Origin: Rhodococcus opacus
GTDB taxonomy: Bacteria > Actinomycetota > Actinomycetes > Mycobacteriales > Mycobacteriaceae
Direction: 5' to 3'
Length of the DNA stretch: 64,000 nucleotides
Assembly: GCF_012396235.1 (NCBI RefSeq)
Contig: NZ_JAAXPA010000020.1
Location: 62,001 to 126,000 of the forward strand
Made by a program: the position numbers and the translations under genes. The notes beneath the pieces were generated by a model that saw nothing but the letters and a program-made list of their open reading frames with translations, searched no databases and was not told the origin of the DNA. Position 1 is the stretch's first letter; every line of letters starts with the position of its first letter. Shown here piece after piece: positions 25,330 through 33,714 of this stretch.

Positions 25330-27027
25330 CTATGCACCCACGCGACGTGAGTCGGCCTCGTCGGCCACCTTCGCTGCGATCTCGGCGCGCAGTCGCTTCT
25401 TGTCGATCTTGTTCACGTTCGTGTGTGGCAAGGTCGTCACCCACTCGAGCCGTTCGGGCCACTTGAATTTGGCGACCCCGAGCTGCGCCAAGTGCTCCTG
25501 AATGTCGTGTAGCGGCAAAGCTTCTCCGTCAATCGACACCAGATATGCGCAGGTCTTCTCTCCCAGCCTGGGGTCGGGCATGGCGACCACCGCCGCGTGT
25601 GCGATATCGGGATGCTCGAGCAGAAGCAGTTCGACTTCTTCGGCGTTGATCTTCTCACCACCCCGGTTGATGAGATCCTTGATCCGACCCTCGATCGACA
25701 GATAACGTGCACCGTCGATCACCGTGATCGCGCCGAGGTCCCCGGTGCGGTAGAAACCGTCGGAGGTGAAGGCGTCCCGGTTGTGGTCCGGGGCGTCGAA
25801 ATAACCGGGGAGCGTGTAGGGGCCTCGGCAGCACAGTTCTCCGACCGCCCCGTCGCCGAGTTCGTTCTCGGTGCCGGGTTCGAGGATGCGTATCTCGTCG
25901 TCGGACGAGATAGCCGTACCCACTGTTGTCAGTCGGGCTTCTGCGGGGGCGTCGAGTGGGGTCACCGTGAACAAGCCCTCGGCCATGCCGAACAACTGCC
26001 CGGCCCAGCGTCCGGTTCCGTCGTCGACGCGCTCGAACAGCTCGTGCGGAACCTTGGCGCCGGAGAGGATGACGCGTTCGAGCCAGGCTCCAGCCTGGTC
26101 GAAGTCCGGACTCAGCACGGCCTGGTAGTGGCCGTGCCCGATGAGGACCTCGGTTGCTTTCGTCCGCGCCATGAGCTGGAAGGCGGTCGGAGCATCAGCG
26201 GTGGCCAGGACCAGGCAGGCGCCGACCGAGTGCGCGGCGTGGAGCCCGCACGAGATGCCGGCGTTGTGGATGATCGGGATCAGATGTGCGACCCGGCTGT
26301 TCTCGTCCCATCCGAGTCGCTGTGCATACAGCAGCGCGTTGTTCCAGTATTCGGCGTGGATGCGTGGGATGACCTTGGGAACTCCGGTGGTGCCACCGGA
26401 GAGCTGGAACGCAACCACGTCGCAGGCGTCGGTGTGTGTTGCGACCTGCTCGACGATGCCGTGCGCTGTGTGGGGATCGATCTCGAGACCGAGATCTTCG
26501 AGGCGAGTCACGTCGTCCCGGTCGCTGATCTCCGCATCGCCGACGGTGATGATGTGCCGCATGGTGGGATGGCCGTCGGCGTGTTCGCGGGCGAACTCGA
26601 CGAGATCGAAGGTGGGCAGATTCGCCTCGACGAGGTGCGCGACGGCGCCGACCTTGCGACTGATGTGTCCGATCTCGTGCATGCGGTGCGCGGCCAGCGT
26701 CGCCACCGGGACCAGCCCGGCCTTGATGCAGCCGTACCACGCGAGGACTGTCTCCAGACGGTTGGTGAGCTGGAAGATGACGGGATCGAGTCGCTGGAGG
26801 CCGAGCCGGATCAGCCCGGCCGCGATCTGGTCCGTGCGACGATCGAGTTCTGCGAAGCTCATCTGACCTTCGGCGGTGATCACGGCCGGTCGGTCCGGGA
26901 ACCGGGTGGCGACCTGGTGTAGCCGCCGCCCGGTGGGATCGGTGCTCCACTCACCGCTGTCGCGGTAGCGGCGGGCGCGATCCTCGGGGAACGGAACGAG
27001 GCGCCCACCCCAGTCCGAGAATGTCAC
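25330..27027 (-). CDS. Aryl/acyl-AMP ligase (DhbE/salicylate-CoA ligase type)
   Basis: A 565-residue adenylate-forming enzyme. The start resembles 2,3-dihydroxybenzoate-AMP ligases (GGRLVPFPEDRARRYRDSGE). The P-loop is FQLSGGTTGVPKVIPRIHAE; the hinge and core motifs are FYRTGDLGAI, SIEGRIKDLINRGGEKINAE and HTNVNKIDKKRL, which holds the catalytic lysine. It should activate an aromatic or related carboxylic acid as the adenylate, probably to the CoA thioester because no carrier-protein genes are near. The GTG at 27027 is chosen because GAGGAGG lies just before it and it gives the family N-terminus. It is third in the HyuA-HyuB-ligase operon. Confidence 0.88.
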   Translation of the reverse strand: MTFSDWGGRLVPFPEDRARRYRDSGEWSTDPTGRRLHQVATRFPDRPAVITAEGQMSFAELDRRTDQIAAGLIRLGLQRLDPVIFQLTNRLETVLAWYGCIKAGLVPVATLAAHRMHEIGHISRKVGAVAHLVEANLPTFDLVEFAREHADGHPTMRHIITVGDAEISDRDDVTRLEDLGLEIDPHTAHGIVEQVATHTDACDVVAFQLSGGTTGVPKVIPRIHAEYWNNALLYAQRLGWDENSRVAHLIPIIHNAGISCGLHAAHSVGACLVLATADAPTAFQLMARTKATEVLIGHGHYQAVLSPDFDQAGAWLERVILSGAKVPHELFERVDDGTGRWAGQLFGMAEGLFTVTPLDAPAEARLTTVGTAISSDDEIRILEPGTENELGDGAVGELCCRGPYTLPGYFDAPDHNRDAFTSDGFYRTGDLGAITVIDGARYLSIEGRIKDLINRGGEKINAEEVELLLLEHPDIAHAAVVAMPDPRLGEKTCAYLVSIDGEALPLHDIQEHLAQLGVAKFKWPERLEWVTTLPHTNVNKIDKKRLRAEIAAKVADEADSRRVGA

Positions 27028-27070
27028 CTTTGTCCTCCTCTTCTGGTACTGATCGCAATTGTCCGGCACA

Positions 27071-29395
27071 TCACCGCTCCGCCACCGCGGGCAGAAGCCG
27101 CGCCAGGTCGAGGGCGTGGTCGGGGTGATCAGCCGGCACGATGCCCGAGTAGATGGCGGTCCAGCAGCCGGGGCAGCACAGCTGCCGGAAAACCACCGGG
27201 GTGTCGACATACTCGGCGGGGTCGGAGGTCACCTGTGGGCCGGCGGTCGACGACGGGCCCTCGAACCGGGCGAGATCGAGCGTGGTGTTGTTCTTGTCGT
27301 CGCCGAGGAGACGTCCACACTGGGCGCAGGCGATCGCGCGGGTGTCTCCGACCGTGACCTCCGCCAGGTTGTCGTCGAGCCTGCGAGCTCCGGCCAGGTC
27401 GAGCACGGGCGCATCGGACCGAGTGGTCCCGGAGCGGTCTCGGCGCTCAGAGCGCATCTCGTCCCGCCGATCCGAAGTCCGGATATCATCGGCGTCTCCG
27501 TCGGAGAGGATGACGCCGTAGACGGTCTCGGCACCGTGTTCGGTGACCTTGCCTTCGCGGAAGTCGGCTGCCACGGCGGCCGGGTCGCGCAGCAGCGGAT
27601 CGCCGTAGCCGCCGCCGCCCTGCCAGTGCATGTACAGAACCTCACCGGGTGCCACGTAGCTCTCCGCGTAGCAGGCGCCCAACTCGCGGCCACCGCCGAG
27701 ATCGTCCAGCGCGTCGGGGATACGGCCGGCTGCGAACTGTTCGACGATGTCGGTGCCGCGGGCGAGGACCTCGACGCCGGTGTTGCCCGGGTATCCGCCC
27801 GCGAGACCGTTGTTCTGGGCGACGGCCTTGCCCGCCGACGCCAGCACCAGGCCCATCGGCAGGCTGGTGCCGTATGGGGTGATGGCGATGGAGGCACTGA
27901 CACCGCCGCGCTGGCGTCCGGGTCCGCCGGAGTCGGGTTCCTCGCGGCGCCACAGGGTGAGCAGAGGGTAGAGGAATTCGGTCATCTCGGTGTCCGGGAT
28001 GCGGCCCATCGGGATGCAGAAGAGGCCACCGGTGTCCATGCCATCGGCGGTGGGGCGTGCCCCGTAGCCGCCGGCCATCGGCTCCATCATGATGTTGAGG
28101 AACGGCACCGACTGTTCGGGTCGCTCGTCGAGTCCGGCGATCACCGCGGTATCCCACGTGCCGCAGCACGCGGCCTGCACGCTCTTGCCGAGATCGACCG
28201 ACCGGTCGAGCATCTGCGACAGGCATTCGGCGATCAGGGTGCCAGTGAGCCACGCCGGTCCGATCGGGCCACGGCTCACCGCCGCCGGGAACGTCGCGTT
28301 GTTGATGGTGCCCTCCTCGGCGACCAGATCGAAGCAGCGCATCAATCCGCCTGCGGACCAGGGGATGTCGCCGGCGAGGATCGGCAGGATCGCGAGCATC
28401 ACACCGCCTCGCATGCCGGCGTACGTGCAGTTGATGACGCCGGTCTGCGGGTCGGTGCCGGTGAAGTCGAAGGTGAGGTGATCGGCGGTCTTGGTCATGG
28501 CCACGGTGATCTTGTGGATTCCGCGGTCGCCGACTTGCGACTGGTCCTGGTAGCCGGTGGCCTTCCAGGTGCCGTCCGGCAGTGATGCGAGCTTGCCGCG
28601 CAGGCGCCCTTCGGCGTCGGCCATCATCCGCTTCATCACGGCCTTGACGGTGTCGGCACCGTACTGCTCGATCACCGCGAGCAGTCGGTTGCGGCCCACG
28701 GTGTTGGCGCCGATCTTCGCGCGCAGATCGAGTCCGACGAGCATCGGCACTCGCGAGCGCCGCACCCAGGCGTCGGCGACGTCACGCTGGAGTTCGTAGT
28801 CGCGGACGACCTTGATCGGTGGGGTGGGCAGGGACTCGGAGAACACGTCCTGGGCGGAGGGGTCGAACGAGCCGAGCCCGGATCCGCCCAGGTCGGGTTC
28901 GTGACAGATGGCGCTGGTCCACCCGAACAGCTTGCCCTCGTGGAAGATTGGCTGGTAGACCATCACGTCGCTCTGGTGCAGTCCACCGCCGACCCAGGGG
29001 TCGTTGCACAGGAACATGTCGCCCTCGGTGATACCCGGGTTGGTCGAGCGGTGCTGGAGGGTCCAGTAGATGGCGAGGTCGACGGCACCGACGAGCATGG
29101 TGTTGTACAGGCCGACCTGCACTTCCTGGCCGATTTCGTCACTGATGGCGAAGTCGAAGTCGTTGGCGTCGGTGACGATGGGGGAACCGGACATCCGCTT
29201 GAGTGCCTCACCCATCTCGTCGGTGACCGACCACAGCCGGTGCCGGATGACCTCGTAGGTCAACGGGTCGAGGTCGTCGATCTGCTCTTGGGTGACGGTA
29301 TGGACTTCCAGTGCCGGGGGAAGTGATCGCGAGAGGGCGTCGGGGTCGATCGGTCGGCTCGAGAAGACTTCGGAGCCGGGAATCTGTGCGGTCAT
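27071..29395 (-). CDS. HyuB-type carboxylase/hydantoinase subunit fused to acetone-carboxylase-gamma-like domain
   Basis: A 774-residue protein. Residues about 40-640 form a hydantoinase B/oxoprolinase domain (LDPLTYEVIRHRLWSVTDEM, then FLCNDPWVGGGLHQSDVMVY and MRGGVMLAILPILAG). The last about 95 residues hold two cysteine pairs, IACAQCGRLLG and QLCCPGCWTAI. They are spaced as in the zinc-binding gamma subunit of acetone carboxylase. The family includes N-methylhydantoinase, 5-oxoprolinase, caprolactamase, and acetone and acetophenone carboxylases. The extra zinc domain favours a ketone carboxylase-like reaction, which is inferred, not shown. The HyuA gene lies 11 bp upstream. Confidence 0.88.
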   Translation of the reverse strand: MTAQIPGSEVFSSRPIDPDALSRSLPPALEVHTVTQEQIDDLDPLTYEVIRHRLWSVTDEMGEALKRMSGSPIVTDANDFDFAISDEIGQEVQVGLYNTMLVGAVDLAIYWTLQHRSTNPGITEGDMFLCNDPWVGGGLHQSDVMVYQPIFHEGKLFGWTSAICHEPDLGGSGLGSFDPSAQDVFSESLPTPPIKVVRDYELQRDVADAWVRRSRVPMLVGLDLRAKIGANTVGRNRLLAVIEQYGADTVKAVMKRMMADAEGRLRGKLASLPDGTWKATGYQDQSQVGDRGIHKITVAMTKTADHLTFDFTGTDPQTGVINCTYAGMRGGVMLAILPILAGDIPWSAGGLMRCFDLVAEEGTINNATFPAAVSRGPIGPAWLTGTLIAECLSQMLDRSVDLGKSVQAACCGTWDTAVIAGLDERPEQSVPFLNIMMEPMAGGYGARPTADGMDTGGLFCIPMGRIPDTEMTEFLYPLLTLWRREEPDSGGPGRQRGGVSASIAITPYGTSLPMGLVLASAGKAVAQNNGLAGGYPGNTGVEVLARGTDIVEQFAAGRIPDALDDLGGGRELGACYAESYVAPGEVLYMHWQGGGGYGDPLLRDPAAVAADFREGKVTEHGAETVYGVILSDGDADDIRTSDRRDEMRSERRDRSGTTRSDAPVLDLAGARRLDDNLAEVTVGDTRAIACAQCGRLLGDDKNNTTLDLARFEGPSSTAGPQVTSDPAEYVDTPVVFRQLCCPGCWTAIYSGIVPADHPDHALDLARLLPAVAER

Positions 29396-29406
29396 GAGTG
29401 GTGCTC

Positions 29407-31509
29407 CTACTGGGCGACGATGGTGAGATTGCCGAGGCGGTCGACGGTGCCGGTGGTGCCGTGGGGGACGACGACGGTGGTCGTGGGGACCTCGACGATG
29501 GCCGGGCCGGGCAGGACGTGTCCGGCGAGTAGCTTGCTGTAGTCGTAGACGTCGGTGTCGACGTAGCCGAGCTTGCCGTCGAGGCAGACCTTGCGGGTGC
29601 TGATCCTCGCGGCGGAGGCATCAGCGGAGTCCGCGGACTTCAGTTCCGGCAGGGTGGGGGAGAACGGCAGGATGCCGGTGGCGCGCACCCGGTAGGTGAT
29701 CGCTTGGATGCCGGCCTCCCGGAATCCGCTGTCCTCTCCATAGAGTTCGGCGTACCGCTGCTCGAACAGATCCGACGCCCGCGCGATCTCCTCTGCGTCG
29801 AGGTTTCCGGCCGGAATCGGGGTGGCGACCTCGGCGAGCTGCATGCTGTAGCGCATGTCGATCTCACGCTCGATCTCGACGCGCGTGAAGGTCAAACCCT
29901 GCCGGTTCAGTTGTTCGAGCACCTGGTTCTCCAACTGGGTGAAGTTTCGATCGGCGCGGGTGGGATCGAGGGGCATGGCCGCCGGGTCGGACAATTCGGC
30001 GGCGAGGACGATGTTGGACGAGGCGAGACCGTATGCCGAGAACGCGGAGGCGACCTGGCCGAGCGGGACGATGACCTCACGGACGCCGACCTCGGCGGCG
30101 TAGGCCGCGCAGTGGGCGGGGCCGGACCCGCCGAAGGCGTAGAGGACGAAGTCACGCGGGTCATGTCCGGCCTCGACGACGGTCTTGCGCAACAGGTCGC
30201 CGGTCTGGGCGTTCTGGACTGCGTAGATGGCTGCGGCAGCGTCCTCGATCGACAGTCCGAGGGGTTCGGCGATTCGGGCGCGGATCGCCTCCCGCGCGAG
30301 GTTCTTGTCGAGCGGCTTGCGGCCGCCGAGCAGGCCCCGTTCGGGCAGGATCCCGAGCACCAGGTTGGCGTCGGCGTTGGTGGGTTCGGTGCCGCCCTGG
30401 CCGTAGCAGGCGGGCCCGGGGACGGCCTGGGCGCTGTGGGGGCCGATTTGCAGGTTGCCGCCGGCGTCGATCCAGGCGATGGCGCCGCCCCCGGATCCGA
30501 TGGCGTGTACCTCGAGGGTGGGCACGTTGATCGGATGGTGGTTGATGATCGTGCTGGAGGAGCGGACGGGATCGCCGTCGACGACGAGGCCGACGAGGAA
30601 GGTGGTGCCGCCGACGTCGGTCGCGATGATATTGCGATGGCCGAGTTGCCCGCCGAGGGATACCGCCCCGACCACGCCACCGGTCAGCACCGATCCGACG
30701 GTGCTGATCGCGTTCTTCGGTGCCTCCGCGGCGGCGACCGCTCCGCCGTTGCTTTGCATCACCAGCAGCGGTCCGGCGAGGTTTCGCTCGCGCAGCTTCG
30801 ATTCCAGTTCGCCGAGGTAGTCCCGGAGCCCGGGGCCGATCTGGGTGCTCATGATGGTGGTCGCGTTGCGGGCGAACTCGCGGATACGGGGGCTCACCTC
30901 GCTCGACAGGGAGACGAACATCGTCGGGTCGATCTCGTGGACGAGTTCGCGAATGCGCTGTTCGTGCGCGGGATTGCGGAACGACCACAACAGTGAGACC
31001 GCGATCCCCGACACTCCCTCGGCGAGGAGCACACGGATGGACTCTCGGGCAGACTCCTCGTCGAGGGCGACGACGACATTGCCGTCACGGTCGAGTCGTT
31101 CGGTCACCTCGAGGGCGTGCTTCTTCGGGATGAGACCGTGAGATTTGCTCTGCCCCATGACATTTTGCAGCTGCTCCGGTGAGCTTCCCAGATACCGGCC
31201 CTCCACGTTCATGATGTAGATCGAGTCGCGGTGCCCCTTTGTGGTGAGGAAGCCGACTGGGGGCACGTTGCCCATGACGAGGGCATTGAGTGACGAGGTG
31301 GTGCCGTGCGCGATGTGGTGCGTGTCGGCCAGCATCTCCTCGACGGGGCGTCCCAGTTGTTCGGCGAGTGCCTCGAGAACATCGATGACGCCGAGGGAGT
31401 AGTCGGGCGGGGTCGAGGGAGCCTTGGCGGCGAGAACAGTGCCGGCACTGTCGTCCAATACCGCGTCTGTGAACGTGCCACCGACGTCCACTCCGATTAC
31501 ATATGCCAT
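29407..31509 (-). CDS. HyuA-type ATP-dependent carboxylase/hydantoinase subunit
   Basis: A 700-residue ASKHA-fold subunit. The N-terminal phosphate loop is AYVIGVDVGGTFTDAVLDDS. Other family motifs are HIAHGTTSSLNALVMGN, NIIATDVGGTTFLVGLVVDG and FVLYAFGGSGPAHCAAYAAE. With HyuB it should form the ATP-dependent heteromer that phosphorylates a substrate carbonyl and then hydrolyses or carboxylates it. The ATG at 31509 is preceded by AGGAG; an in-frame ATG 20 codons earlier lacks a site. It is the first gene of a three-gene leftward operon, driven by the promoter at 31587-31615. Confidence 0.9.
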   Translation of the reverse strand: MAYVIGVDVGGTFTDAVLDDSAGTVLAAKAPSTPPDYSLGVIDVLEALAEQLGRPVEEMLADTHHIAHGTTSSLNALVMGNVPPVGFLTTKGHRDSIYIMNVEGRYLGSSPEQLQNVMGQSKSHGLIPKKHALEVTERLDRDGNVVVALDEESARESIRVLLAEGVSGIAVSLLWSFRNPAHEQRIRELVHEIDPTMFVSLSSEVSPRIREFARNATTIMSTQIGPGLRDYLGELESKLRERNLAGPLLVMQSNGGAVAAAEAPKNAISTVGSVLTGGVVGAVSLGGQLGHRNIIATDVGGTTFLVGLVVDGDPVRSSSTIINHHPINVPTLEVHAIGSGGGAIAWIDAGGNLQIGPHSAQAVPGPACYGQGGTEPTNADANLVLGILPERGLLGGRKPLDKNLAREAIRARIAEPLGLSIEDAAAAIYAVQNAQTGDLLRKTVVEAGHDPRDFVLYAFGGSGPAHCAAYAAEVGVREVIVPLGQVASAFSAYGLASSNIVLAAELSDPAAMPLDPTRADRNFTQLENQVLEQLNRQGLTFTRVEIEREIDMRYSMQLAEVATPIPAGNLDAEEIARASDLFEQRYAELYGEDSGFREAGIQAITYRVRATGILPFSPTLPELKSADSADASAARISTRKVCLDGKLGYVDTDVYDYSKLLAGHVLPGPAIVEVPTTTVVVPHGTTGTVDRLGNLTIVAQ

Positions 31510-31582
31510 TGCCGCTGTGCTCCTTCGTCCTGGGGGAATGCGACGGGGGGTGAGGTCATCCTCGAACACTCCTTACGTCAAT

Positions 31583-31615
31583 GTCGAGTATTCGACGTGT
31601 CTGGTGACATGTCAA
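31583..31615 (-). promoter_or_regulatory. Promoter and operator of the HyuA-HyuB-ligase operon
   Basis: On the minus strand: TTGACA (31615-31610), a 17-bp spacer and AATACT (31592-31587). The -10 lies inside the palindrome-like GTCGAATACTCGAC (31596-31583). A second palindrome, TGACATGTCA (31605-31614), covers the -35. Repressor binding at either would block RNA polymerase. The same layout recurs in the divergent promoter at 31932. Confidence 0.7.
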
Positions 31616-31931
31616 GTGTCGAATGTGAGTAGCGACACGAAAGTGAGTGGACTGAGACCAGTCGGTTCAGGTGTGCGGTGGGGCGATCTTCGAGCGGAGT
31701 GCAGACCGGTTGGGGGTGTCCTGTGCCGTCGACGAAGACGGTGACGTCCAACCGGAGAACCGGACCTCGTCGCGGAACGTGCGCGGACCAGGGGCCGCCG
31801 CCCACCCATCCCATGCGAATGCCCGCTCATGTGGTCATCGGATCATCCTTCCTCGCGCGCGTTCATGCTGGCGGCCGACGGTGTGTGCACGTTGTTCTGG
31901 CATCGAGATCGCGTCCGCCGTCCGGCGGGGC
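31616..31931. other. Intergenic spacer between divergent promoters
   Basis: This 316-bp stretch between the HyuA and maleate isomerase promoters has short open frames on both strands, none with a recognisable domain or a convincing ribosome binding site. One minus-strand frame (ending at 31578) reads LRLDVTVFVDGTGHPQPVCT, which looks protein-like, but it would run through the HyuA promoter. I do not call a gene. Confidence 0.4.
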
Positions 31932-31964
31932 TTGACGAATCATCATTAGCGTCGAATACTCGTC
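31932..31964 (+). promoter_or_regulatory. Promoter and operator of the maleate isomerase operon
   Basis: TTGACG (31932-31937), a 17-bp spacer and AATACT (31955-31960) on the plus strand. The -10 lies inside GTCGAATACTCGTC (31951-31964), identical in 13 of 14 positions to the element in the divergent HyuA promoter. The start codon of the first gene lies about 75 bp downstream of the expected transcription start. Confidence 0.7.
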
Positions 31965-32042
31965 GTGAACGTAAATCTACGTAAGCCGGGGTGGTGCTCT
32001 CGCAACCACCGCCCGGGCGTTCCAGATCAGAAGGGCTACCTC

Positions 32043-32801
32043 ATGGGCATTCACCGCATCGGGCTCGTCGTGCCGAGTTCGAATGTGACGGTCGAGACGG
32101 AAATGCCGACACTGCTCAACCGGCATGCGGACGAACAGTTCTCGTTCCACTCGAGCCGAATGCGGATGCAGGCCGTGTCGCCGGAACAGTTGCGAGCGAT
32201 GAACGCTCAACGGGAGCGGTGCATCCTCGAACTCGGTGACGCGGGCGTCGACGCCATCCTCTATGCGTGCCTGGTCGCCCTGATGTCAGTGGGTCCCGGG
32301 GAGCACCAGCGCGTGGAAGGCCTGGTCGCCGAGCAACTGGCGGCCGGCGGTTCCGACGCGGTAGTCCGCTCCAGCGCGGGCGCCCTCGTCGAAGCACTCC
32401 ACGCGATCGACGCGAAGCGAATCGTCCTGGTCACCCCCTACATGCGTCCCCTCGCCGAGCAGGTCGTCGCCTACATCGAGGCCGAAGGAATTCAGGTATC
32501 GGATTGGCGCGCCCTCGAGGTCGCCGACAACGCCGAGGTCGGCTGCATCCCCGGTGACCGGGTCATGGACGCCGCTCGATCACTCGACCGCACCGGAGCC
32601 GACGCGCTGGTGATCTCCGCGTGCGTCCAGATGCCCTCGCTCGACCTCGTCCAGGCCGCCGAAGACGAGTTCGAACTGCCGGTGCTCTCGGCCGCCACCG
32701 CCGGCGTCTACAGCCTGCTGCGAGCCCTCGGCCTTCCGGTCGACATCCCGGGAGCCGGTGGTCTCCTGCGTGCCGATGCTCCGGCCGCTGCCCTTCAGTA
32801 G
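32043..32801 (+). CDS. Maleate cis-trans isomerase (Asp/Glu racemase superfamily)
   Basis: A 252-residue member of the Asp/Glu/hydantoin racemase superfamily. The start GIHRIGLVVPSSNVTVETEM is typical of maleate isomerases and arylmalonate decarboxylase-like proteins. Two cysteines sit in the expected active-site contexts, ILYACLVALM and VISACVQMPSLD. A maleate isomerase would convert maleate to fumarate, the last step when a ring is cleaved to maleate (gentisate hydrolytic or dihydroxypyridine routes). A related racemase or decarboxylase activity cannot be excluded. AGAAGG precedes the ATG. It is the first gene of the rightward operon. Confidence 0.82.
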   Translation: MGIHRIGLVVPSSNVTVETEMPTLLNRHADEQFSFHSSRMRMQAVSPEQLRAMNAQRERCILELGDAGVDAILYACLVALMSVGPGEHQRVEGLVAEQLAAGGSDAVVRSSAGALVEALHAIDAKRIVLVTPYMRPLAEQVVAYIEAEGIQVSDWRALEVADNAEVGCIPGDRVMDAARSLDRTGADALVISACVQMPSLDLVQAAEDEFELPVLSAATAGVYSLLRALGLPVDIPGAGGLLRADAPAAALQ

Positions 32802-32824
32802 CCCTGAATCCATTGGAGTTCAAC

Positions 32825-33472
32825 ATGTCCGAACAGAAACACACGGTCAAAGGCGTCGACCACGTCGCCTACCCCACATTCGACCCCGCCGCGACCGTCA
32901 CGTTCTACCGCGACGTTCTCGGGTTCCCCGTCGTGCACTCGATCTGCGCGGCCGGCTGGGGCCCGGAAAAGCACCCCGACTTCATCCACTTCTTCTTCGA
33001 CATCGGCAACGACGACCGGCTCGCCTTCTTCTACTACTTCGGCCTCGAACCGTTCGACGGAGGCCCGCAGGGCGACTCGTACTCTCGCTTCACCGAGGAC
33101 GTACCCATCTTCTTCATCCGCTCCCGCCACCTGGCCATCCACGTCGACAGTGAAGACGACCTGATGGAATACCGGCGGCGCCTCGATGGCAGCGAATGGC
33201 CCGTCGAGATGCAGATCCAGCACGAGACGATCGAGTCGATCTACACCCACGACCCCAACGGCTACATGATCGAAATCACCCGGGCGCTGCGCCCGGTCAC
33301 CCCACAGGAGGACCTCGACGCCAACATCACCATCGACGCCCTCGTCGACGTCGTGTCCGGCCCCGAACCGAGCATGGCCGCACTACTCACCCGCAAGGCA
33401 GAGCTGATCGTCGAGCGCGCCGAGGCCTGGCAGCAGAAGCAGGACGAGAAAGAAATGGTGAGCAACCGATGA
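32825..33472 (+). CDS. VOC superfamily (glyoxalase/extradiol dioxygenase-like) protein
   Basis: A 215-residue vicinal-oxygen-chelate protein. The paired beta-alpha-beta-beta-beta modules start KGVDHVAYPTFDPAATVTFY and continue with RHLAIHVDSEDDLMEYRRRL and YTHDPNGYMIEITRAL. These supply a possible His-His-Glu metal triad. It could be a ring-cleavage dioxygenase, an isomerase or a lyase; the long insertion rich in F, Y and D (FIHFFFDIGNDDRLAFFYYF) is characteristic of a little-studied dioxygenase-like subgroup. Translationally coupled to the next gene (ATGA overlap). Confidence 0.82.
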   Translation: MSEQKHTVKGVDHVAYPTFDPAATVTFYRDVLGFPVVHSICAAGWGPEKHPDFIHFFFDIGNDDRLAFFYYFGLEPFDGGPQGDSYSRFTEDVPIFFIRSRHLAIHVDSEDDLMEYRRRLDGSEWPVEMQIQHETIESIYTHDPNGYMIEITRALRPVTPQEDLDANITIDALVDVVSGPEPSMAALLTRKAELIVERAEAWQQKQDEKEMVSNR

Positions 33473-33714
33473 CCACGCTGTTCGTCCTCGATGTCCCCGA
33501 GAACACTCCGATCGCCGCAGTCGCGGGACAAGACCCGGCCGTGATGATCGATCGCGTCGGACCGTACTACCGAATCGTCTCCGACGCCCCCATCGTGATC
33601 GACCGACGGGCGACCAAAGCCCGCCACGCGGTGTGGTACAGCAGCGTCGCCGGACTGCACCGGTCCCGAATCACCCAGTGGGACAAGGACGCCATGCGAA
33701 TCGAGCCGCGATGA
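33469..33714 (+). CDS. Small hypothetical protein (81 aa) in the catabolic operon
   Basis: I do not recognise this family. The 81-residue protein MTTLFVLDVPENTPIAAVAG.. has a beta-rich pattern, ends with HRSRITQWDKDAMRIEPR and has no membrane segment or cysteine. It overlaps the VOC gene at its start and the hydrolase gene at its end, each by ATGA. So it is clearly translated within the operon. It could be a small subunit or partner of either neighbour. Confidence 0.75.
   Translation: MTTLFVLDVPENTPIAAVAGQDPAVMIDRVGPYYRIVSDAPIVIDRRATKARHAVWYSSVAGLHRSRITQWDKDAMRIEPR

Noticed and set aside
31578..31814. Minus-strand frame of 78 codons in the HyuA/maleate isomerase gap
   Set aside because: It would cross the mapped-by-motif HyuA promoter and has no ribosome binding site, although part of the translation looks protein-like.
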